This document shows, piece by piece, positions 1 through 10,897 of a stretch of 64,000 nt of DNA (its first letter is position 1; every line of letters starts with the position of its first letter). The position numbers and the translations under genes are program-made. Origin of the DNA: Salvator merianae (taxonomy: Eukaryota; Chordata; Lepidosauria; Squamata; Teiidae); assembly GCA_003586115.2 (NCBI GenBank), contig QVOM02000112.1:102437174-102501173 (forward strand), written 5' to 3'. The notes beneath the pieces were generated by a model that was not told where the DNA came from, searched no databases, and saw nothing but the letters and a program-made list of their open reading frames with translations.

Positions 1-393
1 CCATCTGTTGCTGGAGTGGCATTGCACAGTTTTATGGTCATCAAGACGGCCAAGTGCTCTGTTGCTGTGCTGGCAAAAGACATCCCATGGATGCCCGAAG
101 TTGCATAGCAGGGAAAAAATGCTGCCAATGCATTGAGAGAGAACTTTCCCTTGCACTCTCCCTCTCCTGCCATTTTCTTATCTCTATGATGGAACACCAA
201 CATTAGGCATTTGCAATTGTTTAACCCATATATCACAGGACTGGATGCCTTCCCATGTTTTAAGACTGTCAGAACACAGGCTAAGAGCCGGTTTCTGGAA
301 TTCCACAGGTTTCCCATTTCTTGACATAGAAGAAATATTTTTGGAGCATCCAAGCTGTTAAATAGTGGTCATAGACAGGGAACGCAAACAGGG
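1..393. other. No gene recognised; unique-looking sequence
   Basis: I see no coding pattern, RNA gene or clear repeat boundary here. Reading frames are short and stop-rich. Confidence 0.5.
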
Positions 394-704
394 GGGCTTT
401 TCACTAGTGAGTGTCTTCATGCTCACCAGTGAAGTGCATCCACACTGCGTGGAGACCCTTGTGATTGGGAGCAGGCTACAGCTGCTCCCAATCGCTACTA
501 GCTGTGGAGCACAAAAACACAGCCGCGCTACATTCCCAGTTGCCATGGCAATGGCTGGAAGTTTCCCCAGCCACCGTCGTGATGTGGGCCCCCAGCATTT
601 CCACTGCGAATGCTAGAAGCCCATTGCCAGGATGTTCCAGGCCTCACAGTGTGAATAGTTGCCATGCTTGCAAACATTCCACAGTGGAAAGTGTGGAAAG
701 GCCC
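394..704 (+). mobile_element. Non-autonomous DNA transposon (3-bp-TSD MITE group), damaged left end
   Basis: The right end (GTGTGGAAAGGCCC) and the interior match the element at 16840-17150, including the ACTAGTGA motif near the start and a shared inverted pair around GGAGCAGGCTACAGCTGC. The left end reads GGGCTTTTCAC and appears to have lost several bases compared with the GGGCCTATTCGCAC end of the related copy. No matching flanking triplet was found, which fits a damaged terminus. It has no coding capacity. Confidence 0.65.
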
Positions 705-1604
705 ATGGCCTAACTCAAGGTTTTATTTTGAATCGTGGTGGATATTTAGTATTTAAAAATGCCGACATGTAGAAAGTAGACTGGACTTTATTGTTAGAAA
801 AATTATTTTTGACTTAGACATGAAATACAAATGCACCAAAGCAAACATACAGAAATAGAGGGAATGGGTAACAAACTTGATCTTTTACTCAATCCTCTCT
901 GGATATTGGGTAATAAAAAAAGTTCATTCTTATTGCATCTTAGTTTGTCTGTTTAGGAACAGTTGTAAAAATCATTAGGGAAAGACATTTTTGATGTAAA
1001 AACTTTTTAGAAAGCTTTTGAAATGTTTTCTGTTTATAATCTCTAATATACTTTCTATTTTTTTGTACATGTTTTATTCATGCTCCCATACAAGTCCTTG
1101 CTCATCGGCAAATATTATTTGATTTCTCCTTCTCACTTGCAACCTGATTCATATTTAATGCTCGTACAGTACTTTTCAGAACCCACAGGAAATATAGTCA
1201 TACTTTCTTTATGGCTAATCTCCCACATTCTGGCAAACTTAGAGTTTGAACTGTGGGAACTTTCCAAATAAGAAGAAACATAACCTGATACTGTGGTGAC
1301 TGATGCTTGTTGTGGCTGATGGGGCAGAGATAGAAAAGCTAAATGAAGTAGAAGCAGAAATAAGATCAGGTAGAATTAAGGTAGTTAAGAAATTATCTGA
1401 GCCTGTGACTCTACTCACCTGTCTGGGGGTCTGGGAGAGGGGTCTTGGCCATCATGTATCTCTGTTTGGTGGCATGATGTACCTGCTGAGGAGTGTGATA
1501 CCCACTTGAGGTGCCTGGGTGTGAAAGCATGGAATGGTACTTTTTGGAGAAGTGTCCCCATTGCTTCACTGGACATCTACCTTAATGGACATGGACCCAC
1601 AGTC
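705..1604. other. No gene recognised; AT-rich unique sequence
   Basis: Mostly AT-rich DNA without recognisable coding sequence or repeat termini. Short open frames near 1080-1509 have no family resemblance that I can name. Confidence 0.5.
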
Positions 1605-1607
1605 TAA

Positions 1608-2054
1608 GGGCCTTTCTGTACTTACCTGACCTGGTTCAAACCAGTGGTTCTGGGCCAGTCAGGCCTGCTGATTTGGACTTTGGCAAGGTGTGGTCTTTCA
1701 CAGCACCATCTGTATGGTGACATTGGTGCAGACCAACCCCTGCACTGACCCTGAAGCTTGTGTGAGCTTCCAGGCTGACCCTTGAGGTTTCCAAAGGGTT
1801 AGGAACAAGAATTCCTAGTCTCTGAGCCCCCGGGGAGCCCATTTTGGTGGTGTGCTGCCAAAATGGGTCCAGGTGTCCAGAAGATGGATGTGTGCTTTCT
1901 GCTCACCTCTGTGATCTGGATTGGGCTGATGCTGTCCTGTGTGGACAGAGCATGCCTGCACTGGGCGGGGCTTCCCATATTCCACACTAATATGCATAGG
2001 GGAGGCCCTTAGTGCACTGGCTGGCAAGAAACATCAGCAAATGCAGAAAGGCCC
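1608..2054 (-). mobile_element. PIF/Harbinger-like MITE, 447 bp, TSD TAA
   Basis: The ends are GGGCCTTTCTGTACTTACC on the left and AAATGCAGAAAGGCCC on the right, so they are near-perfect inverted repeats. The triplet TAA is present immediately outside both ends (1605-1607 and 2055-2057). The interior, including a CCCCGGGGAGCCC stretch, matches the elements at 13067-13593 and 6754-7252 in the opposite orientation. TAA is the one TSD in this window that fits the usual TWA target of PIF/Harbinger elements. No transposase is encoded. Confidence 0.82.
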
Positions 2055-2057
2055 TAA

Positions 2058-2789
2058 GCCTGCAATTCTGTTCAGATCCATAAGGAAATTAACCCACTGA
2101 GTACAATGGACTAGACACATATTAGCTAGTAGGAAACTGAAACATGCGTGAGGGAGAAGGGAAGAGTGAATTCAAATTCCGACTAGCTGAGTCTGGTGGG
2201 GCGTTATCTGTTTTGCCCTTAAGGACCAGAAGTTCTGGCCTGTGCATCTTACATGGATCTTCTCACACTTTGCAACATTATGCAAAGTTTCTATAATTTG
2301 TGTGAAATGTTCCCATTTCAGCACATGTGTCAGAACCCTCATCCCAAAGATCACATTGTAAGGAAGTTGTAATTAGGCAGCAAAACCTATTGGAGCAGTG
2401 TTTAGTATACTACTAGGTTATCTAGTTTGCAGATTAATGGAGTAACAGCTCCTGGAGACTAATAATTATACCTGAACCCCTCTAACTCCCACTGAGTTCA
2501 TCCTGTTATCACCCTCGGTCTGGTATCTCTATGGTAACTGTGCTTAGCTCAATGGCTGCTGAATTCTTCATCAGGCTTTCTAAAAATTGTGCTTGCTGCC
2601 TTTGATCTTGCAGAGACTTAGCAAGAGATAACAACTCAGTCTCCACTGTTTGAGAAACCACTGGACTTCTGATAGCCTTTTCCCAGTAGAAGAATCTGAA
2701 GCCCACAAACATTTCCACCTATGAGCAGATTGCAGATTTGTGCAAGCAATGGTAGGATCCACACTATGGCAGGGTCTGCCACTTTTAGA
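2058..2789. other. No gene recognised
   Basis: Unique-looking sequence. On the minus strand two overlapping short frames (2509-2762) contain a run rich in Gln, Leu and Ser codons. They change frame and are interrupted, and I cannot assign them to a family. Confidence 0.4.
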
Positions 2790-3090
2790 GTGAAACGACT
2801 TGCTCTGGCTGTTCAGGTGGGATGCACATGGATTTCACACACACACACAACCCACTCTTGGCTGCAGTAACATCAAATCTGGGGAACTTTCATTCCCCAG
2901 CATTGATTTTTCTGATGGACCTATTATCAGAGACAAAGGAAGTGACCCTGGAAGTTGCCCATTCTCTGTATCTGAAAAAAACACAAGTTTGGTCAGATGG
3001 TGGTGGCAGTGACCACAGCAGGGTAGTGGAAAGTTCTGTCAGAGTGTTTCCTCTGGTTCTGTGGGAAAAGTGCTTTTGACAACACTATTT
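2790..3090 (-). repeat. Interspersed repeat copy (family also at about 9190-9560 and 29400-29680)
   Basis: The stretch with a short CA run, CTTGGCTGCAGTAACATC and GGGGAACTTTCATTCCC matches, in reverse complement, the parts of 29560-29650 and 9440-9530 that contain GCTGGAAACA, GAATGAA and GATGTTTG.GCAGCTGGGAG. The family is not one I can name and its boundaries are uncertain. It is probably a non-autonomous DNA element. Confidence 0.5.
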
Positions 3091-3501
3091 AACCCTTTGT
3101 TGTGGAATTTTAGCCTGATGGGTGCAGGATCAGGGGTGCAGGACCATTATGGCACTGTGCAGTTCCTGCCAGTGTCTAATTTATGTATTCTGTCAAGTAT
3201 TGTTAGCTCAAACTGAAGTCTTTGCATGATTTACACATACTCCAACACTCTGCTGAAAATTGTCTTTTTGATATGAAATGAGAATTGCACAAAGGAGGCT
3301 TTTCAGGAGGCTTTTCTTTTTGGTAACTGTTAACTAGGCCTTTTGTGTGATGCAACTGTGTGTTAAAAGCTTGGAAATGTGGGAAAATGTTGCAAAATTG
3401 CTGGCAAGCCATGAGATTTATGCAAAAGTTGAGCAAACGATAGAGGCATCTGCTCAAGTTGCAGGGAATTAATAAGAATGTCTTGTGCACTTTGTGCAAA
3501 C
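3091..3501. other. No gene recognised
   Basis: A 98-codon minus-strand open frame (3203-3499) lies here, but it shows no recognisable motif and reads like chance. Confidence 0.4.
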
Positions 3502-3504
3502 TTT

Positions 3505-3972
3505 GGGCGTTTTCACACTTGCCACTGTAGAACAGGATAATTATTCTGTTCTATGGTGGTATTGACCATGCAGCATGGACACTACGCATTGCATGGTCAT
3601 AGTACATACCACCAGCAGGCTACCAGCATTCACAGTGTGAACGTTGGTAACCTTGCTGGATCTGTATCATGACAGCGGCAAGAAGGAGTCTGGGCACTGC
3701 CATAGCCACTAGTAGCGCTGTGCGCAACACGCAGGTACATGCAGGCACAATCATGTGATTGTGCAGGTACCGTTGCTGAGCACAGTGCAGCATAGTGTGG
3801 TGGTGCAGTTGCACCTGGAAACAGTTGCAAATGCATGTTACCAGGAGCTGACTAGTTGTGGCTGGGAGCAACGATATGCTGCCCCCCCGGTCACAAGGGC
3901 CTCTGCAGAGTGTGGAAGCACTGTGCTAGTGAGCGTCTCAGACACTCATTAGTACAAAGTGCGAATAGGCCC
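3505..3972 (-). mobile_element. PIF/Harbinger-like MITE, 468 bp, TSD TTT
   Basis: The left end is GGGCGTTTTCACACTTGCC and the right end is AAAGTGCGAATAGGCCC. TTT flanks both ends (3502-3504 and 3973-3975). Read from the right on the minus strand, the terminus GGGCCTATTCGCACTTTG followed by CTCACTAG matches the start of the element at 16840, so this is a related copy in inverted orientation. The interior carries its own short palindromes, such as ATCATGTGATTGT near 3750. It has no coding capacity. Confidence 0.8.
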
Positions 3973-3975
3973 TTT

Positions 3976-4670
3976 GTGTAACAACAGGGCAATGTGAATG
4001 AGCCTTCAGTCCCTTTATTACTTGAAACGAACCAGGAACCTCATGCCAATGAAATTTGGATCTCTGGGTTTTATTTTTAAAGCAAAAGTGTTAGGCGTGG
4101 GACCATAAATAATATTTTTCCATCAGTTTTCTGCATGTGAATAGTATCTAGAAAATCAACATATACCTGCTGAGGTTACTGATCAGCATGGGGTAGGATT
4201 TCTTCATAGTATCCAGCTGCCAAAGAACTATGCACATTAATTTTGAGAAAGGGAATAAATTTCAGAGAAAGCTGTATCTTTGGCAGTTTTGTGAGGGAAA
4301 CTTTTAAAACGATGACTGCCTGCATGGGTTTGAAAAATGTCATTACAGGGAGGATGAATTTGTGTGAGTGGACAACCTTTTGCAGACTTCAGTAGCTCCT
4401 TGGTATGCTATTGCTGTTTGAAAAATCAGCAGAGTATTGAACAAAACAGTGGCATTTCAAATAACTCTCCATATGATAAAAGAACTGCCAAAACAGATGA
4501 TAGAAAAGTCCACACTGCAGAAGTGCAGAGATTATTTTAAAATTGTGGAGTTTATTTGAAATTTTGGAAGTATTTTTTATCCTTATCCATCAGGGTGTTA
4601 TTATCGCTTCAGCTGAATTCAGCATAGTGAGTAAAAAAAAAAGAAGTGCAGGGCATGTAAATTACTGTAT
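3976..4670. other. No gene recognised; AT-rich
   Basis: I see neither coding signal nor repeat termini in this stretch. A run of A near 4633 is the only low-complexity tract. Confidence 0.45.
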
Positions 4671-5287
4671 GGCTGTGGTCACACCCTATTTTTAATCCAC
4701 TTCCAGTCTGTCCTTTGTTCTCAAGGATTACATACCAAAGTGCATTTCCATTTCTTCTCCGGACTATCATCCCCCAATTTGAACTATTTTGTAATTGGAT
4801 TATCCCAGCACTGAGTTCATTTCAGCTGCAAGAAAGCAAGAAAAGAACAGGGTGTACCTACCTTGCTCTAAAGCTGGGTTCCTCCTGAGTGTTAGGTCAG
4901 CAGGGGTATGGAGGGAGGCCACACAGCACTCAGCGTATGCTCAGAGGTTCACAAGCTGTGCTCAGAGCATGAGATACAAGCAGCCGTGGGACCCTGCTGG
5001 GTAGTCCAGGTGGAAGGCTTTTGGTCTCTGCCCTGCTTGGCCACAACATGGAGGGCACCCTGTGGGCTGTGGTGCTCAGAGCCAAAGGGGGTGACTCGAG
5101 CTGGCCTACCTAGTGTGCCCTCGTTCATCCACTGCTAGCCGTGATCTGGCTGGGCCACAACCACAGCCATCTTACCTTGCCCCTAGAAGGATGCCCCATC
5201 AACTGAATAGGTATGAACAGGCCAAAACCAGCATAAGTTCTCACTCCATCCTAAAATGGACTATCATGTTGTGGTGTGACCAGGCCC
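4671..5287. mobile_element. Non-autonomous DNA transposon with GGCTGTGGTCACACC-type ends, about 617 bp
   Basis: The left end (GGCTGTGGTCACACC) and the right end (GGTGTGACCAGGCC) are inverted repeats, and the inner flanks ATTTTTAATCCACTTCC and AAAATGGACTATCAT continue the complementarity loosely. A related pair of ends (GGCCCAGTCACACC) is at 51787-51993. The outer triplets are TAT and TAA, so the TSD is not clean. The short frames inside show no transposase motif. Confidence 0.65.
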
Positions 5288-5465
5288 TAAATATGTGGCC
5301 TTATGCATACCTGGACACTTCCCACATTTCATTATATTAAGACACTTTCCCCTCAAATATCTCTTATGACCCAAACTTGTCTTCAGCAAAAGGCCCATGT
5401 AAGCTGCCAGAATGTGGGTTCTGCTTACGATAGCTGATTTCTGCCCAGCACAAGTTAGTGCCAGA

Positions 5466-5640
5466 CAGAAAATGGCTGATTATCGCATCAATTTCCTGTC
5501 CGGCCCTAAACTGCACCAGGGGAAAATTCTGAAGTCACGGTCTTTCGTTCTGTAGCTTCAAATCCCATAAGGAAGGGAGTTGCTGTCTGTGTATGCAGCA
5601 TGACTCCTACTCCCGTGGCAGGATCAGTGGATCCTTATGC
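5466..5640 (+). repeat. Copy of a two-copy interspersed repeat (other copy 38652-38860)
   Basis: The order of motifs AAAATGGC(T/C)GAT, GGCC(C)TAAA, TAGCTTCAAA and a downstream GCATGACTCC-type segment is shared with 38652-38860. Divergence is high and the boundaries are uncertain. The class is unknown. Confidence 0.4.
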
Positions 5641-6308
5641 AAATATGGCCTTATCCAGACAGCTCAGGAATAGGTTGCCCCCACCTCTGCCATCTCCCTA
5701 GACAGCAGCGGTGTCACAAGGGGGCAAAAAGTGCTGTTGGAGTTCTTTGGTAAGGTTGATCAGCAAGTTCCCTCTGAGGTCAGTTTTTGCACCTCAGAGG
5801 CTAGCTGCAGGCCCGGTAATCTGTGGTCAAGATGCAGCACAAGCAATTATCTCTCCGACTTGACTGTTCAGCTGGTTTAACCAGTCATTCATAGCTAAAA
5901 ATCAGATTAGAGTCTGTACTAATAGTTAACTATTTCAGTTGTCAACTTTTCTTCCAACAGACTTGGTGAGTTCTTTGGTGATAAAGGCTTGCTTTATGAT
6001 GATTTATGCACAACTTAGAAATTAGAAACTTAGACCTTGCCTTAATCTCTCATATGGTATCACAACTACTGTGGGAATATGGGCCTCTATCAATCCTGTG
6101 CAAGTTCAGCTTTTATCCAATATATTTCTCATTATTAAGACACAGATAAGTGTATAAGATTTCCAAATAGGAAGTTGGAGAATTTACAGGCACTCCTTGA
6201 CTTTTCTTTCTTAATGTAGTCATATAATCCTGTGGTTAGATTTTCACAAACCAGCATGTAGTACAAAACTGTTGTGTTGGTACAAAACCAGAAGTTGGCA
6301 GAACTGCA
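5641..6308. other. No gene recognised
   Basis: No recognisable coding or repeat structure, apart from weak GC-rich stretches near 5640-5830. Confidence 0.4.
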
Positions 6309-6455
6309 GAGGCCAGCTTACCAATGTAGGTGAATGGAGTTGAAGAAGGGAGGCCCAGTCACCAACATCAGTCAATGGAGGGGAGAACCTGTTTACCAGT
6401 GTTGGTCAATGGAGTTGTAGAGGGGAGCCCCAATCTACAAATGTCAGTCCACATT
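6309..6455. repeat. Degenerate minisatellite, about 36-41 bp unit, four copies
   Basis: Four consecutive units each carry (T/C)ACCAA(T/C)(A/G)T followed by GTCAATGGAG and a purine-rich AGGGGAG-type segment. They start near 6309, 6350, 6388 and 6424, and the last is partial. The units have diverged by substitutions and small indels, so the array looks old. Confidence 0.65.
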
Positions 6456-6561
6456 AGCTGAACATATGCCTATAGGAATCCCACAAATAGGGCAGTAGCA
6501 CTCTTCTTACCCAAAGTCTCCAGCAGCAGTTCTTCGCTTCATTGCTGGAGGCAGTTACAAA

Positions 6562-6742
6562 GGTCCTTTCTGCACTTGGCCTGATTGTGGATTGTATCCC
6601 AGAATAGGGACCTGCCATCCACATGCTAGAACAAACTAATGAAAGGTCTTGCCCGGCGCCCACCACAGTCTGCACTAGCATGCAGATGGCAGGTCCCTAT
6701 TCTGAGATATAATCTACAATAAGGTCTAGTGCAGAAAGGGCC
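6562..6742. mobile_element. Short palindromic PIF/Harbinger-like MITE, 181 bp, TSD AAA
   Basis: The ends GGTCCTTTCTGCACTTGG and TAGTGCAGAAAGGGCC are flanked by AAA on both sides (6559-6561 and 6743-6745). The whole element is close to a palindrome: ATTGTATCCCAGAATAGGGACCTG on one arm pairs with the corresponding segment of the other arm around CAGGTCCCTATTCTGAGATA. Sister copies of about 180 bp lie at 23974, 25663 and 27281. It is too short to encode anything. Confidence 0.85.
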
Positions 6743-6753
6743 AAAGTCATCAA

Positions 6754-7252
6754 GGGTATCTCCAAACTTACCAGTGATCCAGGATACAAAGGGGTCCAGA
6801 GGTCTACCTTCCATACACTGGTATGGTATAAGAGAGGCTACACGCCCTGCTAGTACACTCTATCTGCATTGGACAGACCATAGACTGAACTAGGCAGCCC
6901 AAAATGGACACCAATTCTGATTTACCAGTAGACCTTTTTAACAAGGTCCACTGGAGTCTAATGGGTGCTAAACCAGACCATGGAGCAGTGCAGAAAGCAC
7001 ATGTCTCTGTGTTCCAGTTTACTAAGGGGACCCATTTCAGTGGTGCAAGAAAGTGCACTGCTGAAACTAGTCCCCTGGGGGCTCCTAGGCCAAGAACTTT
7101 TGTTCCTGGCTATCAGAGCTTCAGGGCAGGCACAGGGGCTGTTCTAGAACAGCCATCCAAATGCAAACAGCCTTGTTCCAGGGCACACGGATAGCTCCAG
7201 CTGATCCAGTCTCACTGAAGCAGTTTAGTCAAGGCAGGTGCAGAAACAGCCC
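6754..7252 (+). mobile_element. PIF/Harbinger-like MITE, about 498 bp, TSD CAA or AAG
   Basis: Internal blocks (GGTATAAGAGAGGC, CATTGGACAGA, AGGCAGC.CAAAATGG, CAGTAGACCTTTTTAA, GACCCATTTCAG) match 13067-13593 in order and orientation. The degraded left end GGTATCTCCAAACTTACC and the right end GGTGCAGAAACAGCCC form a weak inverted repeat. The flanking sequence permits a 3-bp duplication of CAA or AAG. It begins only about a dozen bases beyond the neighbouring 181-bp MITE. Confidence 0.7.
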
Positions 7253-7255
7253 AAG

Positions 7256-7990
7256 AAATAACCATTGATGGCCTTGTCCGCTGACTGTCAAGGAGGAAGT
7301 TCAGACAGAATCTGCTGCATCTGGATTTTCCTGCTGCCCTGTGTTATCTACAACCAATTGCCAGGGGAGAAGAATACCAACAGACTGTCATTAGGAATGC
7401 AACAACAAAACCAGGAAGGACATGCAAAACACAGCTCTGAATGCTTCATAAGGCATTTAAACCAGCCACACTCTCTTAGAAAAAGATCCAGTTTGCTAGG
7501 TGGAACATTTGGCAAACTTGACCCTTGAGCAAGGTGAGCTGAGGCGAGCACTTACTGCACCTCTCTGAGGACCAGCTGGCCCCTGCTCCTAGCCTTTCCT
7601 TCTCCCATCCCCTTCCAGTCTTCTGAATAGCAAAAGGTTTGGGGGTTTTATTCAGCCTCCATGTAAGAAGGGAATGACTGGTTCAAATGCTTTTGGGGGA
7701 GTTTGAAGTAGCATTTTGCACTTCCTAACTGATATGCATTGGGCTGTGGGAGGAAGGTTGGATGGTACTATAGGGACAATAACCATCTTTTTCCTCCTAA
7801 TTCCCCTTTCTTCTTGTATTGTCTATTACCTTGTACAAGGGACTGTCTTACATTACCAACATCTGTAAGCAATTCTGTTTTTTTCCCTAGACTTAAGGGC
7901 TGGATAAAACCACAATAAAATTAACAAAGGATTGTCTAATACTCTTTTGAAGCCATTCAGGTTGGTGGTGGCTCTCACTACTTCAGATTC
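7256..7990. other. No gene recognised
   Basis: Two antisense short frames overlap at 7265-7551. Neither contains a family motif, and I see no repeat ends. Confidence 0.4.
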
Positions 7991-7998
7991 TATAGCTG

Positions 7999-8125
7999 GA
8001 CTATGTGCTGTGTGAAGAATTAAAGCCATAAAGAAATAAACAAGTGGAAGTCACAATTCCCTCACTGTGCATCAGAGGGAATTGTGACTTCCCTTCTTTA
8101 ATATGGGTGCCACACAGCGCAAAAT
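7999..8125. repeat. Palindromic element with a perfect 18-bp hairpin
   Basis: The arms 8046-8063 (GGAAGTCACAATTCCCTC) and 8075-8092 are exact reverse complements around an 11-base loop. Weaker complementarity continues outward through TAAAGAA/TTCTTTAA and GTGCTGTGTG/CACACAGCGC. This looks like the core of a small fold-back transposon. No TSD was resolved. Confidence 0.6.
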
Positions 8126-8960
8126 ACATTATATGAACCATTGGCAGCTATTGAATTGTAGAAATTAGGGGAACTGGCAGTCACTGCTGGTTCCCCTAAA
8201 GTAATTTAAATAATGAGGTGGTTTCCAATAACCAAACCATCATGTTATAGGAGGGACAACTGAAAGCCGCAAGACAGACAATCTTTTCTTTGGCTATTTC
8301 AGTGGCTGCCTAATCTACCAGGTTATACTCTCTTTCCACTTCTGACCTGACAAATAAATCTGCTGATCATTGTGATTAATGGTGATGGGAGTTGTGGTCC
8401 AAGAAAGGACATTTTCCAAATTCAGCATGGTCTCAGATTAATTTGTGACCAGGATTCAGTCATGCTGACTCACTGAATACAAAGTAGTAACTATCTTAGA
8501 AAACTGTTAAATGTTCTGTATTTGATGTGCCAGAATCAAAGTAAAGAGGTCATAAACACAAAGCTTGAATTTCATGGCTCAAAAAAGCCCTCAGGTGAAA
8601 ACTGTGATGTGCTGTCTGATTTTTTTTAAAAAAAGAGTACAAGGGAGGGATGACAGTAAAAGCTATAAAACCCACAAAGATCAGGGTAGCAGATAAACAG
8701 GTACATTTTCACCTGCTTTCTAATGTTAGAACCTGAGAAATTTAAGTCTGCAGATCATTAAACTAAACATACTGGGGGGAGGAAGTGATTTCCAAGATAT
8801 ATATTATATTATATTCTGTTATGTTCTATTCTATTATATTACACTTCCGTTTTATGTCAGTGGTTTCATGTACATATTGAAAAGCATGGTGGAGAAATAG
8901 ACTCCTGTACAATCTCACTGCTTAATTGCCATGGTGCAGAGCAACAGCACTTGTGCACCA
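8126..8960. other. No gene recognised; AT-rich with a TATTA/TTCTA simple tract
   Basis: The simple-sequence stretch near 8799-8842 (repeated ATATT and TTCTAT units) is the only distinct feature. A GATGGGAGTTGTGGTCC word at 8384 resembles, in reverse, a short motif common in dispersed repeats. Confidence 0.4.
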
Positions 8961-8964
8961 TATT

Positions 8965-9110
8965 AACAATAATAGTAATAATATTTATTTATAATGCCCT
9001 TTTCACCAGAGGGTGGAACAACAAACATATACAATCAAGATTACAATTATTTGCATACCATCTTTCCAAATAATATTGCTCAAGGTGGTTTACAGTATCA
9101 CAAGAATTTA
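8965..9110 (+). repeat. Degenerate dispersed repeat (TTTATTTATAATGCCC...CAAGGTGG type)
   Basis: The order AATATTTATTTATAATGCCC, CACCAGAGGG, then TGCTCAAGGTGGTTTACA is a pattern widely dispersed in squamate genomes as the tail of a retroposed element. A second fragment of the same general kind is at 41268-41540. I assign no family name. Confidence 0.4.
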
Positions 9111-9189
9111 CCTAAGAAATTGACTGCAAAGTGCCAACATAGTGCTGTGAATTTGCTATAAAGATGCTATGTCTGCACATCCCTACACC

Positions 9190-9560
9190 CTCATGACACA
9201 GTGGATGTGCTGGAAGAATGCACACTCATCCTGCTGCATCCCAGCATAAACACTTGCCTAGAGGGCTGTAAATGTAGAGTGGTAGTTAGTGCTGTGATAG
9301 CTCTTACTCAGGCTCTTCCTTCATGCCATTGCTACTGTTCGTGTGGACTTACCTAGTGTACTTTCTTTGAGATGCATTGCATGGCCCTGTTTTCCTAAAC
9401 ACAGGAAATGACCAATCTCCAGGGCCATTTCTTGTGTTGGGGAAAACATCCTTGGCTGGAAACATTGCAATCAGCGAATGAAAGGTTGCTGGCTGTGATG
9501 TTTGCACAGCTGGGAGTGGGGGCAGGCACGTGAACCGCATACCATTGCTAGCTCTCTTTA
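9190..9560 (+). repeat. Interspersed repeat copy (family also at 2790-3090 and 29400-29680)
   Basis: It shares CTGGAAACATTG, GAATGAA, GATGTTTG and GCACAGCTGGGAGTG with the 29.5-kb copy, in the same orientation. An inverted pair flanks ACACAGGAAATG / CATTTCTTGTGT (about 9390-9450), which suggests a fold-back DNA element. The ends are not resolved. Confidence 0.5.
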
Positions 9561-9757
9561 TGTAGTTTTCGCTCTTCACATTATGCTTCAATGGCAGCTT
9601 CTGCCATTATGCAGATCCTTTGTATATGAATAGAAACACCATGCATAGGTCTTTCAATCTCCTTCTAATATTACATCAAGCACGTTTTTCAAAGAGCGTG
9701 CATCAGATGGTTGCTCTTCTTTTAAAGGAAGAATTAGTTTTGCAGGACCCTGACAGT

Positions 9758-10214
9758 GGGCCTGCTTGCACTTACCTTCTAGTGAGTAATTGGATGCTCA
9801 CTGGACAGACCCATCTGCATGCCACTGCTGTTTCCAGACATTGGTAGCTGTGGACAACTAAAATGTTGTCCACAGCTTGACTGGGATCAGTTAGTGAGCT
9901 CCTGGGCAGCAGCATTTGCACCCTCTTCCAAGTGTGATGCTGTGAGTGGGTGGGTGGGTGGAGCAGCTATGACTGCACAGTCACACACCACATCCTGATC
10001 ACTATGGCAAAGTCCAGGCATGCGCTGGATCTTGCCATGGCCATTGCCATGGCAGTCCGACCTGCCCTGGTTCAGTCATCTGCACTTCAAGTGCTGGTGT
10101 TTGGTTTGGGCCTTCACCAACCCTTACAGTGTGGGTGGCCACTTCTGTGCCTGATCATTACCGGCCTGGTATGGTATTATTATATCATACCAGGCCGTTA
10201 GGTGCAATCAGGCC
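9758..10214 (+). mobile_element. Non-autonomous DNA transposon of the 3-bp-TSD group, about 457 bp
   Basis: The left end GGGCCTGCTTGCACTTACC and the right end GGTGCAATCAGGCC are inverted-repeat-like. The interior contains GCTGTGGACAAC...GTTGTCCACAGC and a CACCCTCTTCCA(A/G)GTGTGA block shared with 52029-52499, and with the damaged copy at 14818-15590 in reverse. A GGTATTATTATATCATACC palindrome sits near the right end. The flanking triplets (AGT, TTG) do not match. Confidence 0.65.
9946..9961 (+). repeat. Short GTGG/GGGT simple repeat
   Basis: GTGGGTGGGTGGGTGG lies inside the DNA element at 9758-10214. Related copies have only one or two units at this position, so it is a local expansion. Confidence 0.7.
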
Positions 10215-10276
10215 TTGAGATCACGCTCTTGAAATGGATCTGGGAGGATCAAAACATGGCTTGATGAAATAAATAT

Positions 10277-10897
10277 AAGGGGCTTGTTCATACTTTGGCT
10301 TAGCAAGCATCAAACATGCTTGCTATTCAAGTGTTTCTGTACTTCGTGTAGGCCTGAGTGGCCAGGAGTGTGCTACATCCACTCCTGATCATGACTACTT
10401 GTGGAGCACTAGTTAATGCTCCACAACCTTACCAGTAGGTGATAGTCACCTCCTGGTAAGATGTGTTCACATCTACCTGGTTGTGAAATGCCCAGACCAG
10501 TTCGACACAGTCATCACGCAGACATACGTGATGGGGTGATCAGGCCTGCGTGATGCCAGATCAGGCTGCGTGATGCCCCTTTGGGCTGCGTGATACCTAA
10601 TCTGGCCATGCAATGCCCGATTGGGCCCAGGCCCGATCCTCACTACGGCAGCGGCTAAGAAGTGTCCGGCCACTGCCAGGGTGACTGGCAGGTCTGCGCA
10701 GCATGCAGACGTGATCAGCTGATCATGCCTGCCTGATGGGCTGATCGTGACAGCGTAATTGAGTCTATGTGATTGAACTGGGCATTGTGCGGGATGACCG
10801 CGTAGGTCTGATTGGGTATTGCACAGGCCTGCGAATGTTGGCAGCCGGCTTCAGGTCCGGTTTCTGGCCTCACAGTGAAGATAGTGAAGATAGGTCC
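10277..10897. mobile_element. Probable non-autonomous DNA transposon, about 620 bp, with internal TGCGTGAT(G) repeats
   Basis: The left terminus GGGGCTTGTTCATACTTTGG and the right terminus AGTGAAGATAGGTCC pair weakly. Inside, a CpG-rich zone (10500-10640) has several short tandem-like words: GATCAGGCCTGCGTGATG, GATCAGGCTGCGTGATG and TTGGGCTGCGTGATA. The overall organisation resembles the other MITEs here, but the TSD cannot be read and the boundaries are approximate. Confidence 0.5.

Noticed and set aside
2509..2762. Possible retroelement gag-like Gln/Leu-rich stretch on the minus strand
   Set aside because: Only about 60 codons, two overlapping phases, no zinc knuckle, no LTR and no adjacent protease or RT.
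6309..6455. CRISPR-like spaced repeats
   Set aside because: Vertebrate context, degenerate units without unique spacers of constant size, and no cas genes. It is a minisatellite.
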